DNA of 64,000 bases from contig NZ_BMYO01000008.1 in assembly GCF_014652315.1 (NCBI RefSeq), positions 62,001 to 126,000 of the forward strand, written 5' to 3'. Of this stretch, positions 29,808 through 38,439 are shown piece after piece (within the stretch, counting starts at the first letter, position 1; each line of letters starts with the position of its first letter). The DNA comes from Jeongeupia chitinilytica. GTDB lineage: Bacteria > Pseudomonadota > Gammaproteobacteria > Burkholderiales > Chitinibacteraceae. The position numbers and the translations under genes were made by a program. The notes under the pieces were generated by a model. That model ran no database searches and was not told where the DNA came from. It worked only from the letters and a program-made list of their open reading frames with translations.

Positions 29808-30008
29808 TTAGCGGCCGCCCATGCCACCACCCATGCCACCTCCGCTCATGCCGCCGCCGGAATTGCTGCCGGGGCCAGCTTGTTTCTGCAGCCAGTTGCT
29901 CTGGGCGAGACCGCTGCCGTGGTCCGAACCATCGTCAGCGGCCCAGGCGATCGTGCCGAGGCCGAGGGTCAGTGCAAGTGCTGCCGCCAGTGTCTTCAGG
30001 GTGCGCAT
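29808..30008 (-). CDS. Small exported Gly/Met-rich peptide
   Basis: 66 residues. The signal peptide (MRTLKTLAAALALTLGLGTI...AWA) leaves a mature chain of about 43 residues: a polar DDGSDHGSGLAQSNWLQKQ stretch, then a tail of GGGM repeats ending MGGR. ATG at 30008 has GGAG at seven bases; longer in-frame starts lack one. The function is unknown. Gly-Met tails of this kind can bind metals or membranes, but that is speculation. It lies between trkH and the LysE-type gene. Confidence 0.7.
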   Translation of the reverse strand: MRTLKTLAAALALTLGLGTIAWAADDGSDHGSGLAQSNWLQKQAGPGSNSGGGMSGGGMGGGMGGR

Positions 30009-30096
30009 GGTCGTTCTCCGAAGGGAACCGCCTTGCGGCGGCTGCCGCATTGCGTCCCTGTCACCACATACGGTCGGCATGCGGCATCGGATGCAC

Positions 30097-31623
30097 TCAG
30101 TTGCGCCAGAAGGCCGGGGTGAACAGTACCAGCACCGAAAACACCTCCAGCCGGCCGAGCAGCATCGCCAGCGAGCACAGCCACAACTGGACGTCCTCGA
30201 GTACGCCGTAGTTCGACGCAGGCCCGATCACCCCGAGGCCGGGACCCGCGTTGTTGAGGCAGGCCAGAACCGCCGAAAAACTCGAGACGAAATCGAGCCC
30301 GGTCGCGAGCAGCGCGAAGGTCAGCACCACGGCGCTCATGAAGTACAGGAAGATGAAGCCGAGTACGGCGAAGACCACCGGGTCGGGGATGCCCATGCCG
30401 TTGACGCGCAAGGGCCGTACCGCATTCGGATGCAGCAGCGTGGTGAACTGCCGGCTGGCCCCGCGGACGAGGATGATGGTACGGATCATCTTGATGCCGC
30501 CGCCGGTCGACCCGGAGCACGCGGCGACGCCGGACAGGAACAGCATCCACAGCGGGACGAAGATCGGCCATTGACCGAAGTCGGTGCTGGCGTAGCCGCT
30601 GCCGGTGGAAATCGACACGAGGTTGAACAGCACCATGCGCAGACTGGTCAGGTAATCGGCATAGGTATGCTGCCAGACCAGATAGCCGGCGAGGCCGAGG
30701 GTGCTGAAGCCCAGCAGCAGCACCATCGCCTTGAATTCCGAATCGCGCCAGTATTGCCTCAGGCTGCGGTTGGTCAGCGCAAGGTAGTGGGTGGCGAAGT
30801 TGGTGGCGGCGATCAGCATGAAGCCGATCAGGATCGCCTCGACCACCGGCGAGTCGAACTGGCCGACGCTGTTGTCATAGGTCGAAAAGCCGCCGAGGCT
30901 CATCGCCGACAGCGCATGGCAGACCGCATCGAACCAGCGCATGCCGCCGACGTAGCGCAGCATCAGCGCACAGGCGACGGTCAGCGCCGCATAGATCAGC
31001 CACAGGTTGCGCGCGGTTTCGCGGATGCGCGGGGTGAGCTTGGCATCCTTGATCGGCCCCGGCGTTTCGGCCTTGAACAGCTGCATGCCGCCGACGCCAA
31101 GCATCGGCAGGATGGCGACCGCGAGCACGATGATCCCGAGGCCGCCGATCCAGTTGAGCTGGTGGCGCCAGAGGTTGATCGACTCGGGCAGGTGCTCGAG
31201 CCCGGACAGCGCGGTGGCGCCGGTGGTCGTCAGTGCCGACAGCGCCTCGAAATAGGCGACCGACAGCCGGATGCCCGGCATCTGGAAAATCAGCGGCACC
31301 ATCGCCACGGCCGGCAGCAGTGTCCACAGGCCGACGACGAGAACGAAGCCGTCCCTTACCTTCAACTCGCGCCGGAACCGCCGCGTCAGCGCGATGGTGA
31401 TCAGACTCAGCGTCGTCAGTCCGGCCAAGGCGTCGATGAAGTGCCACAGCGCGGCATCGCCGAAGTACAGCGAGGCACCGATCGGTACCAGCATCGTGAA
31501 CGAGAACAGCAGCGCGATCTTGGCCAGTACGTTGACGACCGGCAGTACGCGCAGCGCCGCGGTAATGCCGGCGGGCAGTGCCATCAGGGCCGGCCCCTGG
31601 GCGGTCCGGGTCCGGCGGCGCAT
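30097..31623 (-). CDS. trkH: Trk potassium uptake protein, membrane subunit
   Basis: 508-residue K+-translocating subunit of the Trk system. About ten to twelve membrane helices form four M1-P-M2 repeats. Pore-loop selectivity segments are visible: SALTTTGATAL, ALSAMSLGGFST, VSISTGSGYAS and ACLNNAGPGLGVIGP. The block GVAACSGSTGGGIKMIR is characteristic of TrkH. The start codon overlaps the trkA stop (TGATG), so the two genes are translationally coupled. A Met 13 codons inside is an alternative start that would remove an Arg-rich N-terminus. Confidence 0.95.
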   Translation of the reverse strand: MRRRTRTAQGPALMALPAGITAALRVLPVVNVLAKIALLFSFTMLVPIGASLYFGDAALWHFIDALAGLTTLSLITIALTRRFRRELKVRDGFVLVVGLWTLLPAVAMVPLIFQMPGIRLSVAYFEALSALTTTGATALSGLEHLPESINLWRHQLNWIGGLGIIVLAVAILPMLGVGGMQLFKAETPGPIKDAKLTPRIRETARNLWLIYAALTVACALMLRYVGGMRWFDAVCHALSAMSLGGFSTYDNSVGQFDSPVVEAILIGFMLIAATNFATHYLALTNRSLRQYWRDSEFKAMVLLLGFSTLGLAGYLVWQHTYADYLTSLRMVLFNLVSISTGSGYASTDFGQWPIFVPLWMLFLSGVAACSGSTGGGIKMIRTIILVRGASRQFTTLLHPNAVRPLRVNGMGIPDPVVFAVLGFIFLYFMSAVVLTFALLATGLDFVSSFSAVLACLNNAGPGLGVIGPASNYGVLEDVQLWLCSLAMLLGRLEVFSVLVLFTPAFWRN

Positions 31624-32999
31624 CAGAGGAACCCCAGCTTGACGGCAAACAGCTGCTCGACCTCGCGGATGCCGCGCTTCTTGTCGACAAAGACGATCAC
31701 GCGGTCTTCGGCCTCGATCATCGTGTCGTGGTGCGCCATCAGCACCTCGTCGCCGCGGATCACGGCGGCAATGTACAGCCCGGCGGGCAGGTTCAACTCC
31801 TCGATGCGCCGGCCGACGACGCGCGACGTCGCGCGCTTGCCGTGGGCGATGATTTCCAGCGCTTCGGCCGCGCCGCGGCGCAGGCTGTGCACCGAGACGA
31901 TGTCACCGCGCCGTACCCGCGCCAGCAGCGAGCCGATCGTCGCCTGCGCCGGCGACAGTGCGACGTCGATCCGGCTGCCTTGCAGGAGGCCGACGTAGCG
32001 GGAACGGTTGATGATGGCGATGACCTTGCGTGCGCCCATCTGCTTGGCCAGGAGGCCCGACATGATGTTGTCCTCGTCGTCGCTGGTCAGCGCCAGATAG
32101 AGGTCGGTGCGGTCGATCTGTTCGGCGTCGAACAGCGTCTCGTCGGTCGCATCGCCGGACAGGACCAGGGTCTCGGGCAGTGCTTCGGCAAGCCAGGCGG
32201 CGCGTTCGCGATTCGATTCGATCAGCTTGATCTGGTAGTCGTGCTGCAGCGCCTGCGCCAGGCGGAAGCCGACGTTGCCGCCACCGGCGATCATGATCCG
32301 GCGGATCTTGCGCTCCTCGCCGTGCAGCTCGCGGATCACCTTGCGCATGTGCTGGCCGGCCGCAAGGACGAAGACCTCGTCGCCGACCTCGAGCACGCTG
32401 TCGCCGTCGGGGCGGATGTAACGGTTGCGACGGTAGATGCCGACGACACGACTGTCGACGTTGGGCAGCAACTGGCACAGGCCGGAGAGCGTCCTGCCGA
32501 CCATGTGCGCATCGGCCTCGACGCGGACGACGACCATCTGCGCCTTGCCGTCGGCGAAGTCGAGGACCTGCAGGGCTTCGGGCGTCTCGACCAGGCTGAC
32601 CAGATAGTCGGTGACGATCTGTGCCGGCGTGATCACGTGATCGATGGCAAACGCGCCGTGCTCGAACAGTTCGGGCCGGGCGAGGATGTCGGGATTGCGT
32701 ACCCGGGCGAGCCGGGTCGGCACGTTGAAGAGCTCGTGGGCGATCTTGCACGCGACCATGTTGACCTCGTCGCTCGGTGTCACCGCGAGCAGCAGGTCGG
32801 CATCGCGTGCGCCGGCGGCTTCGAGGATCGCCGGGCTGGCGGCATTGCCGACCAGGGTGCGCAGGTCGAGCCGGTCCTGCAGCCCCTTGAGATTGGCGGC
32901 ATGCTCGTCGACGATGGTGACGTGGTAGTGCTCCTGCACCAGCTGTTCGGCGACCGAGGCGCCGACGCGACCGGCTCCGAGGATGAGGATGTTCGACAC
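31623..32999 (-). CDS. trkA: Trk potassium uptake protein, NAD-binding regulatory subunit (GTG start)
   Basis: 458-residue cytoplasmic gating subunit with two RCK modules. The first Rossmann motif is ILGAGRVGASVAEQL with acidic VDE at the end of strand two. The second is IMIAGGGNVGFRLAQAL. Each is followed by an RCK_C domain, the last containing GLYIAAVIRGDEV and VIVFVDKKR. NAD(H) and ATP binding control TrkH. The start is GTG at 32999 with AGGAA upstream. It forms an operon with trkH and is separated from ntrX by a 14-bp hairpin, so co-expression with ntrYX is doubtful. Confidence 0.96.
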   Translation of the reverse strand: MSNILILGAGRVGASVAEQLVQEHYHVTIVDEHAANLKGLQDRLDLRTLVGNAASPAILEAAGARDADLLLAVTPSDEVNMVACKIAHELFNVPTRLARVRNPDILARPELFEHGAFAIDHVITPAQIVTDYLVSLVETPEALQVLDFADGKAQMVVVRVEADAHMVGRTLSGLCQLLPNVDSRVVGIYRRNRYIRPDGDSVLEVGDEVFVLAAGQHMRKVIRELHGEERKIRRIMIAGGGNVGFRLAQALQHDYQIKLIESNRERAAWLAEALPETLVLSGDATDETLFDAEQIDRTDLYLALTSDDEDNIMSGLLAKQMGARKVIAIINRSRYVGLLQGSRIDVALSPAQATIGSLLARVRRGDIVSVHSLRRGAAEALEIIAHGKRATSRVVGRRIEELNLPAGLYIAAVIRGDEVLMAHHDTMIEAEDRVIVFVDKKRGIREVEQLFAVKLGFL

Positions 33000-33019
33000 G
33001 TTCTTCCTTGGCTGAAATG

Positions 33020-33049
33020 CCGAACGCAGCCGCGAGCGGCTGCGTTCGG
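33020..33049 (-). terminator. 14-bp hairpin between ntrX and trkA
   Basis: Perfect inverted repeat CCGAACGCAGCCGC / GCGGCTGCGTTCGG with 2 nt between arms, in the 92-bp gap after the ntrX stop. No long T-tract follows on the minus strand (CATTTCAG), so it may attenuate rather than fully end transcription. Confidence 0.6.
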
Positions 33050-33091
33050 TTCAGGGGCGTTTACCCGACCCCGATGCGTGCTGCGCCGGGC

Positions 33092-34393
33092 TCAGCTTTC
33101 GCTGACGGGCCGGTTCTTCTTCGGCATCTGGATGCCGAGCGACTTGAGCTTGCGGTACAGGTGGGTGCGCTCGAGGCCGATTTTCTCGGCGACGCGACTC
33201 ATGTTGCCGCCGGACAGCTCGATGTGGCGCTCGAGATAGTACTTCTCGAACTGGTCGCGCGCTTCACGCAGGGGCAGGGCAAGGTCGAGCATCGGCAGCG
33301 GCGGTGGTGCCGTCTGCGGGAGCGCGACGACGCTTTCGCCACCCGGCGCGAACTGCGACAGGATGCGCGAGACCGGCGTGATGTCGATCTCGCCGTCACG
33401 GCTGGTCAGCGCCAGGCTCTTGACGACGTTGGCGAGTTCGTCGAGGTTGCCCGGCCAGTCCTGTTGCGCCAGCAGCTGCAGCGCAGCCTGGCTGAAGCGG
33501 CGCGGCCCCAGCTTGTTGGTGTTGACCGTTTCGGCCAGCAGGTTTTCGGCCAGACGGGCGATATCCTCGCGGTGGTCCTTGAGGCGCGGAACCGGCACGA
33601 TCAGTTGGGACAGCGCATTCAGCAGTTCCGGATCGAGCTGGCCGGCGAGCTGGTCGAGCGGCTTGCTCGATGCCGAAACGAGCCGGACCTTCTGCTTTTC
33701 GAGCTTGCCGAGCAGGGTGCGCAGCCCGGCCTGGGCGCGGCGGTCGAGATAGGCGATATCGCGCAGGAACAGCGTGCCGCCGGTCGCCTTGTTGACGAGC
33801 TCGAGCGGTGCGATGGCGATGTCTTCGTTCGACAGCGGCGCGACAAAGGGCTGGTTCGGCGCAGCAAGGTAGCGGGCGCAGATTTCGAAACCGACGCCCG
33901 GCGCGCCGACGAGCAGCACCGGCGAGGTCTGGCCGCGGGCCGTATCGAGTGCGCGGTTGAGCTCGCGCACGACTTCGGCTTCGCCGAGGCGGGCCAGCGT
34001 CGGCAGCGGCTTGCTGGCTTCGACCGGTTGCGACAGCGCACGCTTGACCGTCGCGAGCAGCTTCTGCAGGCCGATCGGCTTTTCGAGGAAGTCGAGCGCA
34101 CCGATGCGCGTGGCTTCGACCGCGGTGTCGATGGTCGCATGACCCGACATCATCACCACCGGCATGGTCAGTTGCCCGTTGCGTGCCCATTCCTTCAGCA
34201 GTGTCACGCCGTCGGTATCCGGCATCCAGATGTCGAGCAACACCAGTCGCGGCTGCGCCTGGTTCCTCAGCTTGCGTGCTGCCTCGGCGTTTTCCGCCAC
34301 GGCGACGCTATAGCCTTCGTCCTGCAGAATCTCGGACAAGAGTTCGCGAATGCCAACCTCGTCGTCGACGACCAAAATATCCTGACTACCCAC
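33092..34393 (-). CDS. ntrX: NtrX-like response regulator with degenerate sigma-54 AAA+ domain (GTG start)
   Basis: 433 residues. The receiver (1-118) is normal: ILVVDDE, phosphoacceptor in LVLLDIWMPDTDG, MMSGHAT, and Lys in FLEKPI. The Fis-type helix-turn-helix at the C-terminus is intact (NMSRVAEKIGLERTHLYRKL). The central AAA+ domain has lost its working parts. Walker A reads GAPGVGFE (no Lys), the GAFTGA sigma-54 contact loop is missing, and Walker B reads GGTLFLRDI instead of GGTLFLDEI. It should bind DNA under phosphorylation control without ATP-driven sigma-54 activation. The start is GTG at 34393 after GGAGG, overlapping ntrY by 8 bp. Neisseria NtrX is also reported to be atypical; from memory. 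Confidence 0.9.
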   Translation of the reverse strand: MGSQDILVVDDEVGIRELLSEILQDEGYSVAVAENAEAARKLRNQAQPRLVLLDIWMPDTDGVTLLKEWARNGQLTMPVVMMSGHATIDTAVEATRIGALDFLEKPIGLQKLLATVKRALSQPVEASKPLPTLARLGEAEVVRELNRALDTARGQTSPVLLVGAPGVGFEICARYLAAPNQPFVAPLSNEDIAIAPLELVNKATGGTLFLRDIAYLDRRAQAGLRTLLGKLEKQKVRLVSASSKPLDQLAGQLDPELLNALSQLIVPVPRLKDHREDIARLAENLLAETVNTNKLGPRRFSQAALQLLAQQDWPGNLDELANVVKSLALTSRDGEIDITPVSRILSQFAPGGESVVALPQTAPPPLPMLDLALPLREARDQFEKYYLERHIELSGGNMSRVAEKIGLERTHLYRKLKSLGIQMPKKNRPVSES

Positions 34394-36503
34394 TTGTTTC
34401 CTCCGTGAGCGGCAGTTCGATCCTGACGAACGCGCCGCCGCTGTCGCGGTTTCCGGCCGTGATCCGGCCATGATGCTCTTCGATGAGCTTCTTGACGATG
34501 GCCAATCCGAGCCCCGTGCCCTTCTGTTTGGTGGTCACGTAGGGCTCGAAAATCCTCGGCAGCAAATCGCCGGGGAAGCCTGAACCGCTGTCTTCTACTG
34601 TTAGTCGAACAAATTTATCGGCTTTTTCGGTTTTCACGCAAATCTGCCGGGTTTCGCAAGCCTCGATCGCATCCTGCGCGTTTTGCAGCAGGTTGTGGAT
34701 GACCTGGCGCAACTGGGTCGCATCGCCCATGATCATCATCGGTTCATGGGCGTTGTCGATGCGGGTCAGCGGCGCCGCCTCGTACAGTACCAGCACTTCG
34801 GCCAGCAGCTGCTGCAGATCCAGCGTTTTTTTCTTGCCGGTCGGCTTGCGTGCGTAGTCGCGGAACGCGTCGACCATCTGTTTGAGGGCGGCCACCTGCT
34901 TGACGATGGTCTGCGTGTTCTTCGACAGCAGCTCGGCCCCGGCGGTATCGAGCTTGTCGGCCAGTTTGAATTCCATCCGCTCGGCGGCCAGCTGGATCGG
35001 CGTCAGCGGATTCTTGATCTCGTGCGCCAGCCGGCGGGCGACTTCGCCCCAGGCGGCATCGCGTTGCGCCGACAGCAGGTCCGTCACATCGTCGAACACG
35101 ACCAGATAGCCGCTGTCCTCGTCGCCGAGCATCAGGTGCGTGCCGCGAACGTTGAGGACGCGCTTCTGGTCGGCAATCTCGACCTGGCGCTGCCAGTGTT
35201 CTTCGTCGCTGTCGAAGCCGCGCGCGACCTCGTCGCAGAAGCCGGCCAGTGCCGGGTAACATTCCGGCCAGTCTTGCAGCGGCATCGGGCCGACGCGGAC
35301 CGGATCGACGCCGAGGATGCGCAGGGCGCTCTGGTTGTTCGATGCCAGCTGCCAGTCGCGGTCGAACGACAGCACGCCGGCCGACAGCGAGCCGAGAATG
35401 CCTTCAAGATAGACCTTGCCGGCGGCCTGTGCCGCCTCCTGTTTTTCGAGCGAGGTGCGGGCTTCGGCCAGTTGCCGGGTCATCCGGTTGAACGAATGGG
35501 TCAGGATGCCGAGTTCGTCGCGGCTGATCACCGGCTGCCGCCGGCTCAGGTCGCCCGATGCGACCGCCCGTGTGGCTTCGGCAAGCACCGACAACGGCGC
35601 CGAGAGCTTGTCGGACAGATACATCGCCAGCGCCAGCGCGCCCAGCAGTGCCATCAGCAGTGCCAGCGTCAGCGTCAGGCTGAAAATGAGCTTGAGTCCC
35701 TGCCTTGCCTGCGACAGCTGCTTGTAGTCGGCACGCACGGTTTCGACGAGTTCGGCGTCGTCGGCCAGCTGTCTGGGTACCGGCTGCATCAGTTGCAGGA
35801 TGCGCGCGCGCTCGCCGAAGCCGGATCCGTGCATCGCGACCAGCGTGCGCATCATCAGCCCCTGGTCGGCGGTCGATTCGATCTGCCGCACCGGATCGCG
35901 CAGCGCGCGTTTGAGCAGCGCCCTGTCGGGCAGGTTCGGGAACAGTCCGGCATTTTCGTTGCCGATGTGCGCCACCGTATTGCCCTGCTCGTCGAACAGC
36001 GAAATCTCCTGCACGCCGACCTGTTCGCGCAGCCGGGTCAGACGCGAGAACAGTTCCGAGCCGGTTTCGTCGTGGACATCGAGCGAAATCACCCTTGCCT
36101 TGCGGACGAGGTCGGTCAGCTGGTAATCGATGGCGTTGTGGCCGAGATTGAGGCCGCGGTCGAGCGCGTTGTCGACGCGGACGTTGAACCAGTTCTCGAT
36201 CGAGCGGTTGAGGAACTGCACCGACAGGGTGTAGACCAGCGTGCCCGGCAGGACCGCGACCAGCGAGAAAGACAGCACCAGCCGCAGCGTCAGCCGCGAG
36301 CCGAATACCTTGGCGCGTACCCGCTTGATCAGCTGCCACAGGCGGGCACCGACAACGACGATCAGGCCGAACAGCAGGATGCCGTTCAGCGTCAGCAGCT
36401 CGGAGTAGTACTGCGAGAACGCCGAGGTGTTGCCCGATGCGGTTGCGAGCAGGAAGACGAGGATCGTCGCGATCGACGCGAGGATCAGCAGCAGCCGCCT
36501 CAT
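34386..36503 (-). CDS. ntrY: NtrY-like sensor histidine kinase
   Basis: 705-residue membrane sensor. Two hydrophobic segments near the N-terminus and a third near residue 85 precede an extracytoplasmic region (about 105-280). Then come a further helix, HAMP (YLSDKLSAPLSVLAEATRAV), a PAS domain, and the kinase core. H-box: RRLAHEIKNPLTPIQLAAER. N-box: LLQNAQDAIEA. G1: VEDSGSGFP. G2: KGTGLGLAIVKKLIEEHHG. This is the NtrY layout, linked in other bacteria to nitrogen, redox or microaerobic control. Its start overlaps the DUF4390 gene by ATGA and its end overlaps ntrX, so kinase and regulator are co-translated. Confidence 0.94.
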   Translation of the reverse strand: MRRLLLILASIATILVFLLATASGNTSAFSQYYSELLTLNGILLFGLIVVVGARLWQLIKRVRAKVFGSRLTLRLVLSFSLVAVLPGTLVYTLSVQFLNRSIENWFNVRVDNALDRGLNLGHNAIDYQLTDLVRKARVISLDVHDETGSELFSRLTRLREQVGVQEISLFDEQGNTVAHIGNENAGLFPNLPDRALLKRALRDPVRQIESTADQGLMMRTLVAMHGSGFGERARILQLMQPVPRQLADDAELVETVRADYKQLSQARQGLKLIFSLTLTLALLMALLGALALAMYLSDKLSAPLSVLAEATRAVASGDLSRRQPVISRDELGILTHSFNRMTRQLAEARTSLEKQEAAQAAGKVYLEGILGSLSAGVLSFDRDWQLASNNQSALRILGVDPVRVGPMPLQDWPECYPALAGFCDEVARGFDSDEEHWQRQVEIADQKRVLNVRGTHLMLGDEDSGYLVVFDDVTDLLSAQRDAAWGEVARRLAHEIKNPLTPIQLAAERMEFKLADKLDTAGAELLSKNTQTIVKQVAALKQMVDAFRDYARKPTGKKKTLDLQQLLAEVLVLYEAAPLTRIDNAHEPMMIMGDATQLRQVIHNLLQNAQDAIEACETRQICVKTEKADKFVRLTVEDSGSGFPGDLLPRIFEPYVTTKQKGTGLGLAIVKKLIEEHHGRITAGNRDSGGAFVRIELPLTEETSG

Positions 36504-37108
36504 TCGCGCGCCTCGTCACGGCTCGGGACGACATCGATCCACGCCGATTCGAGTTTCCAGTCGCCCTGACCGAGCGTCGACAGTTGGAACGGTTTGGGCA
36601 TCTGCGACAGGTCGAGGCGCAGCCGCACTCGGCCGGCGAAGTCGCTCTTGTCGTCGGCGATCGATGTGTCGGCGAGTACGCCCCAGCCCTTGACGACACC
36701 GAGCGCGGACAGCGCGTCGTCGAGCGTGGCAAAACTGCGGTAATAGCTGCCGAGGTGCAGCCGGTACTGGCGCGAGATCGCGTGGTAGGACAGCCGGTAG
36801 CCGAGCTCGGCGGTCGGCGAGAACCAGTCGGCAACCTGGCGGTACAGCGCATAGCCGCGTGGCCGGGTCAGCTGGAATTCGTAAACGAAGGGCAGCGAGA
36901 CGCCGTTGGTCAGGGCGCTTTCCAGCGTCGGATTGAGCGACACCGCAAACCGCGCCGACAGTTCGATCCGGTTGTTGCCGTAGTTCGCGCCGGCGGATTG
37001 GGCGCGGATGTTGCTGCCTTCGCCGAGCACGGCGCCGGCAGCGAGCCACATCAGCAGCGCGAAGACGACATTAAGGACGTTTGCGGAAAAGCGCGTAGTA
37101 GAAGCCAT
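36500..37108 (-). CDS. DUF4390 exported protein
   Basis: 202 residues. An N-terminal hydrophobic segment (NVLNVVFALLMWLAAGAVL) is a signal or anchor. The mature part is beta-rich and matches the DUF4390 pattern: RIELSARFAVSLNPTLESAL, GVSLPFVYEFQLTRPRGY and YRLHLGSYYRSFATLDDALS. The function is unknown. It is almost always found between rsmB and ntrY in betaproteobacteria, as here, suggesting an accessory role for the sensor or the envelope. Its start lies 38 bp inside the rsmB 3' end and its stop overlaps ntrY. Confidence 0.88.
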   Translation of the reverse strand: MASTTRFSANVLNVVFALLMWLAAGAVLGEGSNIRAQSAGANYGNNRIELSARFAVSLNPTLESALTNGVSLPFVYEFQLTRPRGYALYRQVADWFSPTAELGYRLSYHAISRQYRLHLGSYYRSFATLDDALSALGVVKGWGVLADTSIADDKSDFAGRVRLRLDLSQMPKPFQLSTLGQGDWKLESAWIDVVPSRDEARE

Positions 37109-38345
37109 CGTGCTCGGGGGTCGGCAACAGCTGGCCATCGACGGGAAGGCCTTCGCTCAGCGGCAGTCGCTCGGCATCCGGATGGCGAGCCGCAAAGGCG
37201 TCGGCCTGTGCGCCGTTCTCGGCCGGAAAAATCGAGCAAGTAGCGTAGACGAGTTTGCCGCCAGGCGCCAAGAGCGGCCAGAGCGCGTCGAGCATCTGCC
37301 GCTGTTGTTGTGAAAAAGTAACAAAGTCGTTGTATCGACGCAACCACTTGATGTCGGGGTGGCGGCGGGCGACGCCGGTGGCCGAGCACGGCACGTCGGC
37401 CAGAATGCGATCGAACGGCTTACCGTCCCACCAGATCTTTGGCACCGCCGCATCGCCGGCCCTGAGCGTGGCCTTGAGGCCGAGACGCCTGAGGTTGTCA
37501 TCGACGCGCGCCAGTCGTTGGCCGTCGACGTCGATCGCGGTCAGCTCGAGGTCGGCGAGCTCGAGCAGGTGGCCGGTCTTGCCGCCCGGTGCGGCGCAGG
37601 CGTCGAGTACGCGCATGCCGGGCTGGGCGTCGAGCAGCCGCGCGGCATGTTGTGCGCCCCAGTCCTGTACCGACACGCGGCCGTCGAAAAAGCCGGGCAG
37701 TTTGTCGACGCCGACCGGATGCGCGAGCAGGATCGCCGTGTCGTCGAGCGCGCGGGCTTCGAGGCCGACGGCGGCCAGTTCGGCCAGATAGCTATCGACG
37801 TCACCCTGGCGACGATTGACGCGCAAGGTCATCGGCGGATGCTGGTTGGACTGCTCCAGCACGCTGCGCCACGCACTCGGGTAAGCCTTGCGCATCGCCG
37901 CAATCCACCAGTCCGGGTGCGACCAGTGGCCGGCATCGGTGCGCCGGGCGTCCTTGAGCAGTTCGTCGCGGCGGCGCAGGAAATTGCGCAGGATGGCGTT
38001 GACGAGCCCTTTGCCCTGGCCGGTGCCGGTGTGTGCGGCGACCTTCACCGCGTGATCGACAACGGTGTACGGCGCGGCCCGGGTGAAGTTGAGCTGGTAG
38101 ATGCCGACGAGCAGCAGGGCGCGCAGTTCGACTTCGTGTACCGGTTTGGACAGCAGGGTGTCGAGCATGGTGTTGAGCAGGCCGAGCTGGCGCAATGCGC
38201 CGTAACTCACGTCCTGGATCGCGCCGCGCTGCTGCGGCTTGAGCTCGGGATCGGCACGCCAGACTTCGGCGAGTGCATCGGTCAGCGTCTTGCCGCCGAG
38301 GACGGCGGTCAGGATGCGGGTGGCGTATTTCTGGGTGGCGTACAT
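37071..38345 (-). CDS. rsmB: 16S rRNA (cytosine-967-C5)-methyltransferase
   Basis: 424 residues. An NusB-like RNA-binding domain (residues 1-140, with ELRALLLVGIYQL) precedes a Rossmann methyltransferase domain. SAM-binding motif I is VLDACAAPGGKTGHLLEL. Motif IV, DVPCSATGVARRHPDIKW, holds the Cys that releases product, and motif VI, YATCSIFPAEN, holds the nucleophilic Cys. It methylates C967 of 16S rRNA using S-adenosylmethionine. The ATG at 38345 aligns with E. coli RsmB; an ATG 17 codons upstream would add an Ala/Pro-rich tail. It sits after htpX in the reverse-strand run. Confidence 0.95.
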   Translation of the reverse strand: MYATQKYATRILTAVLGGKTLTDALAEVWRADPELKPQQRGAIQDVSYGALRQLGLLNTMLDTLLSKPVHEVELRALLLVGIYQLNFTRAAPYTVVDHAVKVAAHTGTGQGKGLVNAILRNFLRRRDELLKDARRTDAGHWSHPDWWIAAMRKAYPSAWRSVLEQSNQHPPMTLRVNRRQGDVDSYLAELAAVGLEARALDDTAILLAHPVGVDKLPGFFDGRVSVQDWGAQHAARLLDAQPGMRVLDACAAPGGKTGHLLELADLELTAIDVDGQRLARVDDNLRRLGLKATLRAGDAAVPKIWWDGKPFDRILADVPCSATGVARRHPDIKWLRRYNDFVTFSQQQRQMLDALWPLLAPGGKLVYATCSIFPAENGAQADAFAARHPDAERLPLSEGLPVDGQLLPTPEHDGFYYALFRKRP

Positions 38346-38439
38346 ATCGGGTTCCGCTATGGGGGGCGCCGGAGCGCGGGCCGAACGCGCCGCCATGCAG
38401 TCGGTGGCTGGCGTCGGCCGCGCGATCCGGCGCGGGGTA

